Shown here: piece after piece, positions 36,872 to 47,890 of the stretch
How the letters are laid out: each line of letters begins with the position of its first letter
How positions within the stretch are numbered: position 1 is the stretch's first letter
Source: Ooceraea biroi
Lineage: Eukaryota; Arthropoda; Insecta; Hymenoptera; Formicidae
Direction of reading: 5' to 3'
NCBI RefSeq assembly: GCF_003672135.1
Contig: NC_039519.1
Location: 7,998,001 to 8,062,000, forward strand
Length of the DNA stretch: 64,000 nt
The notes under the pieces: model-generated
What the model was told of the DNA's origin: nothing
What the model saw: the letters and a program-made list of their open reading frames with translations, nothing else
Database searches by the model: none
Position numbers and translations under genes: made by a program

Positions 36872-37275
36872 GGTAGGCCTGCAATGAAAATACTGACCGT
36901 CAGGACACACTTTCCCAGGGTTTTGGAATTTTTTGTGATGAATCGTGTAGAGGAACTTGAGAGAGGACACTCCCCACACTCAACACCGCCCACTGATTCT
37001 TGTCGGGATTCCAACGCTCCGTGAGTCTTTTGTGTGAGTAAAATATTCTTTATTTCGTATCTCTAAACCTTCTTGTTACGAGTGGAAAAACGCTGCTTGT
37101 GCAAGTCAAATTTAATGAGAATATCTTATATTTTTATATAAACGTGTAATGATAGACAAATTTTATAATATATTCCTTTAAATTACAAATTTTGAATTTT
37201 ACAATAATATACGATAGAACAAATTAATAAGTAATATAACCAACTTCGTATTCAAAAATGCTAGTGTTGTATATA

Positions 37276-38557
37276 TTGGGTTGGCCAAAAAGTAATTGCG
37301 TTTTTTTCCAATAGATGGACATACATGTCTTCAAATGTAACTAACTTCATTCTAAACCGCAAATTCATTATGTAGGTTAACAACTCACAGTTCAAGCTTG
37401 TTTTACAAAAAGAAAGCACACGATTTCGTTAACAATTGTTTCTTTGCCGTCCATTTCAAAATGGAAAATCAAAAAGAACATTTTCGTCATATTTTGTTTT
37501 ATTACTTCCGAAAAGGGAAAAACGCTGTGCAGGCTCATAAAAAGTTATCTGATGTATATGGCGAAGATGCTTTAAAGCTGCGGCAGTGTCAAAATTCGTT
37601 TACTAAATTTCGATCTGCAGATTTTAATGTGAAAGATGCACCACGCTCAGGAAGGCCAATCGAAATTGATGATGACAAAATAAAGGCACTAATCGATTCC
37701 AATCGGCGTTTAACGACACGAGAGATTGCTGAGAATCTTAACGTATCGAAATCGAATGTTGAAAACCATTTAAAACGACTTGGATACATTAGTAAGCTCG
37801 ATATTTGGGTACGACATGAGCTCAAAGAAATTCATCTCACTAAGCGTATTGACATGTGCGCTTCTCTTTTGAAACGTGAGGAAAATGATCCATTTTTGAG
37901 ACGTATGATAACGGGCGACGAAAAATGGATCGTCTACAACAACGTCAAACGAAAAAGATCGTGGAGCAAGCGTGATGAACCTGCTGAAAGCACTTGAAAA
38001 GCAGATATTCACCAAAGAAAGATTATGCTGTCAGTCTGGTGGGACTTTAAAGGTATTGTGTATTTTGAGCTGCTTGCAAGGAATCAAACCATTAATTCAG
38101 ACGTATACTGTCGTCAACTGGATCAATTAAATGATGCCATCAAACAGAAACGTCGAGAATTGGTGAATCGCAAAGGTGTTGTGTTTCACCATGATAACGC
38201 TAGACCACGTACAAGTTTGGTCACTCGTGAAAAATTGTTGCAGCTTGGATGGGATGCGTTACCACATCCACCATATTCGCCAGACCCGGCACCATCAGAT
38301 TACCATTCGTTTCGTTCTTTGCAAAACGCCTTGAATGGTAAAACCTTTACTGCTGATGAGGATATCAAATCGTTGGAATTGTTTTTGCTGAAAAAGATAA
38401 GAACTTTTTTGAGCGCGGAATCATGAAGTTGCCTGAAAAATGGCAAAAGATAATCAAACGAAATGGACAATATATTGTTTAATAAAGTTTTCGTTTCCCA
38501 TGAAAAATTCGCCTTTTATTTATATAAAAAAACGCAATTACTTTTTGGCCAACCCAA
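37276..38557 (+). mobile_element. Mariner copy R1 (mellifera-type), 1,282 bp
   Basis: Inverted repeats TTGGGTTGGCCAAAAAGTAA... at 37276 and its complement ending at 38557, with TA on the left. The transposase begins at ATG 37461 (MENQKEHFRHILFYYFRKGKNA), with paired HTHs (QCQNSFTKFRS; TTREIAENLNVSKSN) and the first Asp in TGDEKWIVYNN. A TGA at 37995-37997 interrupts it after EPAEST; the same frame then resumes with KADIHQRKIMLSVWW, the second Asp in HHDNARPRT and the third in SPDPAPSDYHSF (34 residues apart). A 4-base deletion near 38,374 (TTG plus one T) shifts the last 30 codons. Known function: cut-and-paste transposition; this copy cannot encode an intact enzyme. Confidence 0.95.
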
Positions 38558-38597
38558 TATTATATATATTATATATTATATATTATATTAATATATA
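38558..38597. repeat. 40 bp AT spacer between mariner copies
   Basis: A purely A/T spacer rich in TA steps (TATTATATATATTATATATT...). An identical 40 bp spacer lies at 39,880-39,919, and counterparts lie in the left arm. Identity of spacers argues that element plus spacer was duplicated as a unit of about 1,322 bp. Confidence 0.9.
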
Positions 38598-39879
38598 TTG
38601 GGTTGGCCAAAAAGTAATTGCGTTTTTTTCCAATAGATGGACATACATGTCTTCAAATGTAACTAACTTCATTCTAAACCGCAAATTCATTATGTAGGTT
38701 AACAACTCACAGTTCAAGCTTGTTTTACAAAAAGAAAGCACACGATTTCGTTAACAATTGTTTCTTTGCCGTCCATTTCAAAATGGAAAATCAAAAAGAA
38801 CATTTTTGTCATATTTTCTTTTATTACTTCCAAAAAGGGAAAAACGCTGTGCAGGCTCATAAAAAGTTATCTGATGTATATGGCGAAGATGCTTTAAAGC
38901 TGCGGCAGTGTCAAAATTCGTTTACTAAATTTCGATCTGGAGATTTTAATGTGAAAGATGCACCACGCTCAGGAAGGCCAATCGAAATTGATGATGACAA
39001 AATAGAGGCACTGATCGATTCCAATCGGCGTTTAACGACACGAGAGATTGCTGAGAATCTTAACGTATCGAAATCGAGTGTTGAAAACCATTCAAAACGA
39101 CTTGGATACATTAGTAAGCTCGATATTTGGGTACCACATGAGCTCAAAGAAACTCATCTCACTAAGCGTATTGACATCTGCGCTTCTCTTTTGAAACGTG
39201 AGGAAAATGATCCATTTTTGAGACGTATGATAACGGGCGACGAAAAATGGATCGTCTACAACAACGTCAAACGAAAAAGATCGTGGAGCAAGCGTGATGA
39301 ACCTGCTGAAAGCACTTGAAAAGCAGATATTCACCAAAGAAAGATTATGCTGTCAGTCTGGTGGGACTTTAAAGGTATTGTGTATTTTGAGCTGCTTGCA
39401 AGGAATCAAACCATTAATTCAGACGTATACTGTCGTCAACTGGATCAATTAAATGATGTCATCAAACAGAAACGTCGAGAATTGGTGAATCGCAAAGGTG
39501 TTGTGTTTCACCATGATAACGCTAGACCACGTACAAGTTTGGTCACTCGTGAAAAATTGTTGCAGCTTGGATGGGATGCGTTACCACATCCACCATATTC
39601 GCCAGACCCGGCACCATCAGATTACCATTCGTTTCGTTCTTTGCAAAACGCCTTGAATGGTAAAACCTTTACTGCTGATGAGGATATCAAATCGTTGGAA
39701 TTGTTTTTGCTGAAAAAGATAAGAACTTTTTTGAGCGCGGAATCATGAAGTTGCCTGAAAAATGGCAAAAGATAATCAAACGAAATGGACAATATATTGT
39801 TTAATAAAGTTTTCGTTTCCCATGAAAAATTCGCCTTTTATTTATATAAAAAAACGCAATTACTTTTTGGCCAACCCAA
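38598..39879 (+). mobile_element. Mariner copy R2, 1,282 bp
   Basis: Same organisation as R1. The transposase starts at ATG 38783. It carries the identical in-frame TGA after EPAEST (39317-39319) and the identical 4-base deletion near the C-terminus. It differs from R1 by scattered substitutions (for example KSSVENHSKRLGY and VPHELKETHL). All catalytic Asp codons are present. Non-functional as a single frame unless the stop is read through and the frameshift bypassed. Confidence 0.95.
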
Positions 39880-39919
39880 TATTATATATATTATATATTA
39901 TATATTATATTAATATATA

Positions 39920-41208
39920 TTGGGTTGGCCAAAAAGTAATTGCGTTTTTTTCTCAATAGATGGACATACATGTCTTGAAATGTAACTAACTTCATTCTAA
40001 ACCGCAAATTCATTATGTAGGTTAACAACTCACAGTTCAAGCTTGTTTTACAAAAAGAAAGCACACGATTTCGTTAACAATTGTTTCTTTGCCGTCCATT
40101 TCAAAATGGAAAATCAAAAAGAACATTTTTGTCATATTTTCTTTTATTACTTCCAAAAAGGGAAAAACGCTGTGCAGGCTCATAAAAAGTTATCTGATGT
40201 ATATGGCGAAGATGCTTTAAAGCTGCGGCAGTGTCAAAATTCGTTTACTAAATTTCGATCTGGAGATTTTAATGTGAAAGATGCACCACGCTCAGGAAGG
40301 CCAATCGAAATTGATGATGACAAAATAGAGGCACTGATCGATTCCAATCGGCGTTTAACGACACGAGAGATTGCTGAGAATCTTAACGTATCGAAATCGA
40401 GTGTTGAAAACCATTCAAAACGACTTGGATACATTAGTAAGCTCGATATTTGGGTACCACATGAGCTCAAAGAAACTCATCTCACTAAGCGTATTGACAT
40501 CTGCGCTTCTCTTTTGAAACGTGAGGAAAATGATCCATTTTTGAGACGTATGATAACGGGCGACGAAAAATGGATCGTCTACAACAACGTCAAACGAAAA
40601 AGATCGTGGAGCAAGCGTGATGAACCTGCTGAAAGCACTTGAAAAGCAGATATTCACCAAAGAAAGATTATGCTGTCAGTCTGGTGGGACTTTAAAGGTA
40701 TTGTGTATTTTGAGCTGCTTGCAAGGAATCAAACCATTAATTCAGACGTATACTGTCGTCAACTGGATCAATTAAATGATGTCATCAAACAGAAACGTCG
40801 AGAATTGGTGAATCGCAAAGGTGTTGTGTTTCACCATGATAACGCTAGACCACGTACAAGTTTGGTCATTCGTGAAAAATTGTTGCAGCTTGGATGGAAT
40901 GCGTTACCACATCCACCATATTCGCCAGACCCGGCACCATCAGATTACCATTCGTTTCGTTCTTTGCAAAACGCCTTGAATGGTAAAACCTTTACTGCTG
41001 ATGAGGATATTAAATCGTTGTTGGAATTGTTTTTTGCTGAAAAAGATGAGAACTTTTTTGAGCGCGGAATCATGAAGTTTCCTGAAAAATGGCAAAAGAT
41101 AATCAAACAAAATGGACAATATATTGTTTAATAAAGTTTTTGTTTTCCATGAAAAATTCGCCTTTTATTTATATTAAAAAAAAGGCAATTACTTTTTGGC
41201 CAACCTAA
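39920..41208 (+). mobile_element. Mariner copy R3, most intact, 1,289 bp
   Basis: Inverted repeats at 39920 and 41208 (the right one slightly changed, CCAACCTAA), TA after it. The transposase frame 40106-41131 is 342 codons, the usual mariner length, and is interrupted only by the shared TGA at codon 179. Asp153 (TGDEKW), Asp245 (HHDNARP) and Asp280 (APSDYHSF) form D,D34D. The C-terminus is complete (ERGIMKFPEKWQKIIKQNGQYIV), lacking the deletion seen in R1 and R2. So the stop came first, the deletion later. Confidence 0.95.
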
Positions 41209-41518
41209 TATATGAAAACAAATACTATAGTCGACTTTACTAGCAATAATGATGTTTATTCTACGACGTTTCGACCATACGGATTGTGGTCCTTATCAAG
41301 TACAATCTTCTACAACAATCATTGAAAAACAGTGAACAATATATTACAATAGAAATAGAAAGAAATAAAAATAAAATAAAATAATAAAAACCAAGATACT
41401 CACAAGAATAAATAAAGAGTCACATTCACGTTGTTATATTCGAGGAAGTAAGACGTGTCGCAGTACGTCTAGATGACACGAACAACACCGAAAGAATAAC
41501 AAGTCTGACAAATAAAAC

Positions 41519-41686
41519 TCAGAGGATCACAAACAAATTGCGCTTGTGTTCACTAACCCTAGTATCCAGACTTCTCTTCGTCTGTCCAATATACGACGCA
41601 TTACAGTCTATACAATTAATCTGATATACAAGATGCGTCCGATTATGAAGATCCAATTTATCCTTACCTCTACGTACGAGGCACAC
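41519..41686 (-). pseudogene. Penelope-like GIY-YIG endonuclease fragment
   Basis: A 55-codon open segment on the minus strand ends at a TGA at 41519. It reads KLDLHNRTHLVYQINCIDCNA then SYIGQTKRSLDTRVSEHKRN, i.e. VYxIxCxxCxxxYIGQTxRxLxxRxxEH, the GIY-YIG nuclease signature with the CxxC pair typical of Penelope-like retroelements. In intact elements this domain follows the reverse transcriptase and nicks target DNA. Here both neighbours are missing. Confidence 0.8.
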
Positions 41687-41940
41687 AGAAAGAAAACTTT
41701 TTGCTACCGTAGCTAATCATGATTTGCTAAAAACTGTTTGCTGCCGTAGCTATAAATTTCTAAACTACAGCAAAATGTTTGCTCTTGCAGCTAATGAACT
41801 AGGAACCCTATCTAATAAAATAGGTATCACAGCTAAAATTTAGCTGTCCATATATTACGACTGAATTTAGTTACCACACGCAGTTTTTAGCTATGGCAGC
41901 TACTTTTTTCTTTCCATGCAATATTAATGGTTCATCTAAA

Positions 41941-42135
41941 TATTACTCCGTTGTTTCTGACCATCGACTTTCACAACAGCATGATTTTGATTGGACTAAT
42001 CCTAGAGTGTTGCACAGAGAGGAACATTGGCGAAAAAGTCAAGTTGCATAGATGTTTTACATTAAGTTGTCTGACAATACTATAAATTTACAAACGGATA
42101 CTGAAAGTTTGAACGTAGTATATTTATTCTTGTGA
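41941..42135 (+). pseudogene. Penelope-like C-terminal tail fragment
   Basis: Plus-strand segment reading SVVSDHRLSQQHDFDWTN, then PRVLHREEHWRKSQVA, one in-frame TAG, then MFYIKLSDNTINLQTDTESLN. The pattern 'H...HxFDWxNxxxLxxExxxxKRxxxExxxIxxxxNxxNLxxDTxxL' is the usual region after GIY-YIG in Penelope-like proteins. It leads directly into the right terminal repeat. Opposite orientation to the GIY-YIG fragment. Confidence 0.75.
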
Positions 42136-42320
42136 GTATCTTGGTTTTTATTATTTTATTTTATTTTTATTTCTTTCTATTTCTATTGTAATATATTGTT
42201 CACTGTTTGTCAATGATTGTTGTAGAAGATTGTACTTGATAAGGACCACAATCCGTATGGTCGAAACGTCGTAGAATAAACATCATTATTGCTAGTAAAG
42301 TCGACTATAGTATTTGTTTT

Positions 42321-43182
42321 GATAAAATGTAATACTTTAAGAATAATTTAACGCAAAATTTAAGAAAAATTAATTAAAAATCGTTAAGGTAAAGGTGAAA
42401 GTAAAGATATATAAATTTGTGTCTACTATTACTTGACAATCATCTACCGTGTTTTGTTAATTGTTCGAAAGGAGAATATTTAAATCATGGCAATCAACTT
42501 GATGACTTTAAGGGCCACTATTACCAGCAATTTTCCCTTCGCAGCTCCAACGTTAGTGTTTTAACACACACCGACGGAACCCACATGTCAGCAAATCCGA
42601 GTAAAACATGTGGTACCACTCAATTGAACCTCGCCTTCAAAAGAAAGAAAGAACGCCACGTGTTGAACAATGAGGGTACGTAAACGTCGGACTTCAACGG
42701 CGAAACATGAAATCTATTTCACACTTTTTCCAAAAACACTTCCAATTTCGCTATTCCACATTACTTTCTACTCATAAGTGTTATCTTCTTAATGAATTTA
42801 ATTTTTTATCATTTTTGTCATTTTGAGAGATAATTTTCTGTAATTATTATATATTATCACGCGCCTTTATTTCTTACAAATTATTCAAGATCTTTTACGA
42901 CTAAAGAATTTAAAAATGACAATTATATTTTTGCAGAATTATTTATATGATATGTCTCCACCTTCATATTACTCGCCATTTGTCGCCATTTGTAGGGTTG
43001 ACATGTTACTAATACAGTATATCTCCAAAGAGTCATCATTGTGTGAAACGAATTGCATTTAATAAGATATGTACATGGGATTTCAATGTGGATTTGTGCA
43101 TGACAGCTGTACATGTGAGCCAAGCATCAAGCGTATGCAACGCGGGAGCGAGGAATGAATGGCGGAACTGAATGAGACGCGA
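42321..43182. other. Unique DNA, nothing recognised
   Basis: An 88-codon plus frame at 42417-42683 has no recognisable domain. The rest is AT-rich with no transposon ends. Confidence 0.4.
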
Positions 43183-43253
43183 AATGGTCAGCACAGTAGA
43201 AGAGCAAGCTTCCCCGGAGGTATCGCGAAAGGTTTGCACGTCGAAAAGTAGAA

Positions 43254-43427
43254 ATGTTTGCTCCGTGGAATGGCGTTATGTTTGGACTTGGAATGACGGC
43301 TGGAATTGGATGGGAACTCGTTGGTGATCCCACAAAATACTCGCGGTTGGATCGCCGGATCTTGATTCAAGATTTACGAGTCTGGCGGGAACAAGCACTC
43401 GCAATCAGATACGACGGTCGCCATTAA
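43254..43427 (+). CDS. Small hypothetical protein, 57 residues, one possible membrane segment
   Basis: ATG 43254 to TAA 43425-43427, reading MFAPWNGVMFGLGMTAGIGWELVG then DPTKYSRLDRRILIQDLRVWREQ and ending YDGRH. A short glycine-rich hydrophobic N-terminal segment followed by a basic, helical tail resembles the layout of small mitochondrial inner-membrane subunits, but I cannot name one. The frame is open upstream to 43200, following a CAGCACAG|TAG boundary, and another ATG in a different frame (43183) gives a competing short frame. Local composition is GC-richer than the flanks. AT-rich DNA follows the stop. A retrocopy or a real small gene are both possible. Confidence 0.35.
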   Translation: MFAPWNGVMFGLGMTAGIGWELVGDPTKYSRLDRRILIQDLRVWREQALAIRYDGRH

Positions 43428-43682
43428 GTAAACTTTTATTGAAGAAGGGTTTACATTTATACATTCTTTCTAGATAATGATAATGAAAAGTTTTAATAAT
43501 AATATAAATCATTGAAAATTTATACGTAGTTTAGTATGTAAAGCTCTTTTCTAAAATCTTTCTTTTTAGCTTACAATCTATTGTTTTCTTGAAATTATTA
43601 TATTTTACTTTATAAAAGAAAAAGTTAGCATATAATTTTAATATTATTATTCGTACAAAGCGTCATACAGGGCACGTAAGTA

Positions 43683-44966
43683 TTGGGTCGTCCGGAAAGT
43701 TCGTGCCGATTTTTAATAGATGGCGTTCGAACATGTCTGAATATATCAATGTTATTGAAAACATACGATTTATATACATGTGCTTAAAGGTGGCATTTCA
43801 ACGCATCTTTAGGAAAAAAGTTGTTTCAGATAAATTGATTCGTGTCAGTTTTGTACTCTTTTGAAGATGGAAGAAAACAAAGAACATTTTAGACACTTGA
43901 TGCTTTTCTATTACCGGAAAGGCAAAAATGCCTCACAAGCAACAAATTCGATATGTTCTGTTTACGGAGAAGGCGCTTTGGCTGAAAGAACCGTGCGTAA
44001 GTGGTTCGCTAAGTTTAGAGCTGGTGATTTTAACCTTAAAGACCAAGAACGCTCGGGCAGACCCTCTACTACTGATGATGACCAAATCAAGACACTGATC
44101 GAGAATAACCCGCGCTACACGACACGTGAATTAGCAGAGATACTGAAAATATCGAAAACCACTGTCCACGATCATGTAGTGAAGCTTGGTTACGTAAGTC
44201 GCTGTGATGTATGGGTTCCGCATAATTTGGCCGAAAAAATTTAATGGATCGCATTTCCATCTGCGACTCGCTGTACAAGCGCAACGAAAACGTACCATTT
44301 TTGAAGCAATTAGTGACGGGTGACGAAAAATGGATCATTTACAACAATGTAGAACGAAAAAGATCCTGGGGTAAGCGAAATGAACCAGCATTAACCACTC
44401 TGAAAGCCGGCCTTCATCCAAAAAAAGTCATGCTCTGTGTCTGGTGGGATTGGAAAGGAATTCTATATTATGAGCTCCTACCACACAACCAAACGATAAA
44501 TGCAGATAAGTACTGCTCGCAACTGGACGAATTAAAGACAGCGATTCAGGAAAAACGTCCAGAATTAGCTAATAGGAAGGGCGTCGGTTCCATCAGGACA
44601 ATGCCAGACCTCATGTTTCTTTGACCACCCGACAAAAATTGTTGGAGTTTGGCTGGGATGTGCTACCTCACCCACCGTGTTCACCAAACATTGCACCTTC
44701 AGACTTTCACTTATTTAGGTCTTTGCAAAATTCTCTTAGCGGCAAGAACTTCAACTCTTTGATCGACATAAAAAACCACCTTGAGGAGTTTTTCGCCGAG
44801 AAACCTAAGAAGTTCTGGGAGAATGGAATCTTCCAGTTGCGTGAAAGATGGACAAAGGTTGTGAAACAAAACGTGCATACATAAGTCAATAAATATTATC
44901 GGACATAAAAAAATGTTGCCTTTGAATTTTCCTTCAAAATCGGCACGGACTTTCCGGACGACCCAA
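43683..44966 (+). mobile_element. Second mariner family, full length with two frameshifts
   Basis: Inverted repeats TTGGGTCGTCCGGAAAGTTC at 43683 and its complement ending at 44966, with TA on both sides. Transposase from ATG 43867 (MEENKEHFRHLMLFYYRKGKNA), HTHs (ERTVRKWFAKFR; TTRELAEILKISKTTVHDH), first Asp in VTGDEKWIIYNN and third in SPNIAPSDFHLF. One frameshift lies in the A/T run near 44,235-44,243 (AEKI/MDRIS) and one near 44,587, just before the second Asp motif (HQDNARPH, split). The C-terminus ends at TAA 44882-44884. It is related to, but clearly distinct from, the R1-R3 family. Confidence 0.93.
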
Positions 44967-44968
44967 TA

Positions 44969-45469
44969 GAACGAAAAAGATCCTGGGGTAAGCGAAATGA
45001 ACCAGCATTAACCACTCTGAAAGCCGGCCTTCGTCTAAAAAAAGTCATGCTCTGTGTCTGGTGGGATTGGAAAGGAATCCTATATTATGAGCTCCTACCA
45101 CACAATCAAACGATAAATGCAGATAAGTACTGCTCGCAACTGGACGAATTAAAGACAGCGATTCAGGAAAAACGTCCAGAATTAGCTAATAGGAAGGGCG
45201 TCGGTTCCATCAGGACAATGCCAGACCTCATGTTTCTTTGACTACCCGACAAAAATTGTTGGAGTTTGGCTGGGATGTGCACATACCCACCGTATTCACC
45301 AAACATTGCACCTTCAGACTTTCACTTATTTAGGTCTTTGCAAAATTCTCTTAGCGGCAAGAACTTCAACTCTTTGATCGACATAAAAAACCACCTTGAG
45401 AGTTTTTTCGCCGAGAAACCTAAGAAGTTCTGGGAGAATGAATCTTCCAGTTGCGTGAAAGATGGACAT
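44969..45469 (+). pseudogene. Partial duplicate of the adjacent mariner
   Basis: Immediately after the mariner's TA, the sequence restarts at ERKRSWGKRNEPALTTLKAG (equivalent to about 44,352) and runs to SSCVKDG near the C-terminus, then breaks into unrelated T-rich DNA at 45,470. It carries the same frameshift before the second Asp motif (GGCGTCGGTTCCATCAGG) as the full copy, so duplication came after that lesion. It adds small deletions of its own (for example GGGATGTGC|ACATACCC and GAG(GA)GTTTTT). Confidence 0.9.
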
Positions 45470-46835
45470 TTATATGGTGTTTGGTTTTTGTTTTGTTACG
45501 TGAGTGTGCTTATCCTACCAGATAGTTTTGTTTTTCGTTCATTCGCTGTGTGTGTTGTGTTGGACGGGGTTTTTTTTTTTTTTGTTTATTTTATTTTTTT
45601 GTTTATTAATCGTTTTTCTTTTCTCCTCGTATTTAAAGAATTCATATTTTGGTGGTGGAAACTTGATTTTTTTTATTCGAACTTTTTTTTTCTTTTATTA
45701 ATTTTTATAGTAAGAAGAGTGTGCAAGGTTTAAGATACTAACTTTTATGTGTTTTCAAAGTTAATTGTATTTTTCACTTTTTTTTATTCTTTTTTATGGA
45801 TCTTCTTTTTGTTTTTTCTTTTTATTTTTATCCAAAAATTTTTTCGTTCGCAAAAAGTTTTTGTTCTAAGAAGGATATTTTTTTTTTTTTGTTCTGCTGG
45901 CTAATTTTCTGTTTTTACTCTGTTAATTATTTAATTTATTATCATTTTATCCATAAATTTTGTATTTTAATAATTTGATTTTTATTTACGATTTTTTCCT
46001 AAATTTATTAAGTTCTTTTGTCTTAGATTATATTACTTAATGACTAAATTCTCATATAAAATATATTATTTTTTATTTTTATTTAATACCTCAATTCTAT
46101 ATGATTACGTTTTAATCTAATTTCTTCTAGCCATGTAAATAATTTATTGTTTTATATTGGCTTGTTACAAATAACTTTATTTTTTGTTTTATAATATAAA
46201 CTCAACAATTTAATTTTTATGCAGGTCTATCACAAACGAATAAATTCTCTTTGCCGTCTTACTTTTATGGAATCGTCACATATCAGACACTAATTTTGTG
46301 ACGTTCTATTTCTTTTAGATTGTTTTCGTGTGCAGTTTTTTTTTTTTTTTTTTTTTTTATTTATGTGACACATTTTTTATTCACATTCGATCGATGGGAT
46401 CTTTTGGCGTGTGTTCTGATGTGAATGCGCTCGCACGCAAATATATTCTTCTCTATCGGCTATTGTTTTCCTTTTATCAGATATTCAGTTTATTTGTTGC
46501 TTTCTGTCTTTTTTGGGTACGGTGTCGTTGCAGTTTCATTTACGTCGGCATGTATCATTTTGATAAGCACGTCAAATTCCGCCAGTCTTACAACATACAT
46601 CCCTGGCAATCTAAGCCACCCTTATTAGAGAGTCCTCCTACGGACTACTTTCGTAATCTTATCATCTCAAATTTTCATCCTTCTGAGAGTGTATTAGTAT
46701 CCTGATTCAACCTTGTCTTTACGACGTCGTCCCGACCGTTCGCTTTTATTCCTTCCAGCTTGTTATCGAATAAAGAATTACAACTGCCCATTAAACGTGC
46801 GTTGTTATTCGATTCTCACAAGTTAATTTTTTTTA
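45470..46835. other. T-rich low-complexity DNA, no gene supported
   Basis: Long T runs (up to about 20) and AT-rich sequence. Frames such as 45504-45701 and 46328-46705 are phenylalanine-rich translations of those runs and not credible proteins. A short GC-balanced piece at about 46,560-46,830 (with GAATAAAG at about 46,770) has the look of a 3' end of some transcript or an LTR edge, but no partner repeat was seen. Confidence 0.5.
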
Positions 46836-47890
46836 CACTACCCAAGTTGTCACACTGCGATTTTGATAAGCTTTGATACTATGTTGTTTCTAGCGTCAAA
46901 AATATGAGATACAATTTTTTTATTAAATCTCGGCCCTTTTTGCCATTTTAAGTGTGGCGTGAAACACCTCTTTGAAAAATTTTTGTGGTTTTATATTCTT
47001 AGCGATTACCGTCGATAACAATAAAACATTATAAGGAAAAAGTTTCAAGTAAAAGTTTTATGGATTCTATATGTTATCTTTTATAACAGTGCAATCAGAT
47101 TTGTCTGAAAATGTCATATTTTTTTCGAATATTCCTTTCCCTCACAATTTTGAATAAATTTTAAAATTTATCTTTTTTTTTTTTTTTCATGCAAACTTCA
47201 AGCTCATTAGATTAACGACAATTCAATACCATAATTGTAAGGTCATATATTTCTGAAAACGCATTTTTTCCATAAAAATAATGCGAAAAGTATCTCTTCT
47301 ATATTCGTCATACATACTGGCCCCGTCCGTATTTTTCGTTTTTAATACGCTAGTTACTCCTGGCAACAGTTTTTTCGCACAGAGTAGATAACATATTGAA
47401 ATTTCGGGGCGATGCTATTCTTTTATTATTTATACAAAATAATGTCCAGGTTCTCGCCCTCTTTGCCTCGGACCCAGATAATGGTCAATATTTCGTAGAG
47501 CTGGACAATATAATTTTACTTTTTTTTTATTTTTTTCCAATATTTCTAAATTTTATGTTTGTTTTTTCTCTATAATTGCATATATACTTTAAATCTTATT
47601 TCTATAAATTCTTTGATGCCACTGTTTATAAATGTACATTAGATCCATTAAATACTTTACTTGAAATTTTTTTTGCTTATTATGTTTTATGTTTCTGACG
47701 GTATTCTCGCTAAGAAATATAACCCGTATTTTTTCTTTTAATGATGGGTGTTTCCTCCCTCTTATAATATGGCTAAAACGGCCGATATAAATAGAATATG
47801 TTATCTTCATTTATTTTTACTCCTTTTAGACATCAACATATTCTAAAGCTATCAAAATCGGCGTGTGACACTTGTTGGTAGTTGTTATGT
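46836..47890. mobile_element. Second, indel-rich copy of the 6.2 kb long-TIR element
   Basis: Starts ACACTACCCAAGTTGTCACA and ends CGGCGTGTGACACTTGTTGG; the middle also aligns with 6,222-7,170 (for example CTAGTTACTCCTGGCAACAG at about 47,351 and the TTCTCGCCCTCTG region). Compared with the first copy it is longer and has dozens of small insertions and deletions, more than its substitutions would suggest. No coding capacity. Confidence 0.82.

Larger units (their letters stand above)
34471..40330. repeat. Right arm of the giant inverted repeat (high-accuracy copy)
   Basis: Mirror of 27,892-33,709. In this arm the Fezf frame is open and the mariner frames are only interrupted by lesions that are shared between copies, so this arm appears to carry the correct sequence. 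The arm boundary on the outer side is set only by the scaffold gap in the other arm, at mirror position about 40,330 inside mariner R3. Confidence 0.95.
41215..42320. mobile_element. Head-to-head Penelope-like element remnant with inverted terminal repeats
   Basis: Inverted repeats of about 199 bp (41215-41413 and 42122-42320) are nearly identical. Between them are two Penelope-like coding remnants in opposite orientation, each pointing outward to the repeat next to it: a GIY-YIG segment on the minus strand and a C-terminal tail on the plus strand. Each repeat contains TTGATAAGGACC...GGTCGAAACGTCG, the kind of folded motif found in Penelope pLTRs. This is best read as two 5'-truncated copies joined head to head. 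No reverse transcriptase remains. Confidence 0.8.

Noticed and set aside
45504..46705. Phenylalanine-rich frames as membrane proteins
   Set aside because: They are translations of long T runs.
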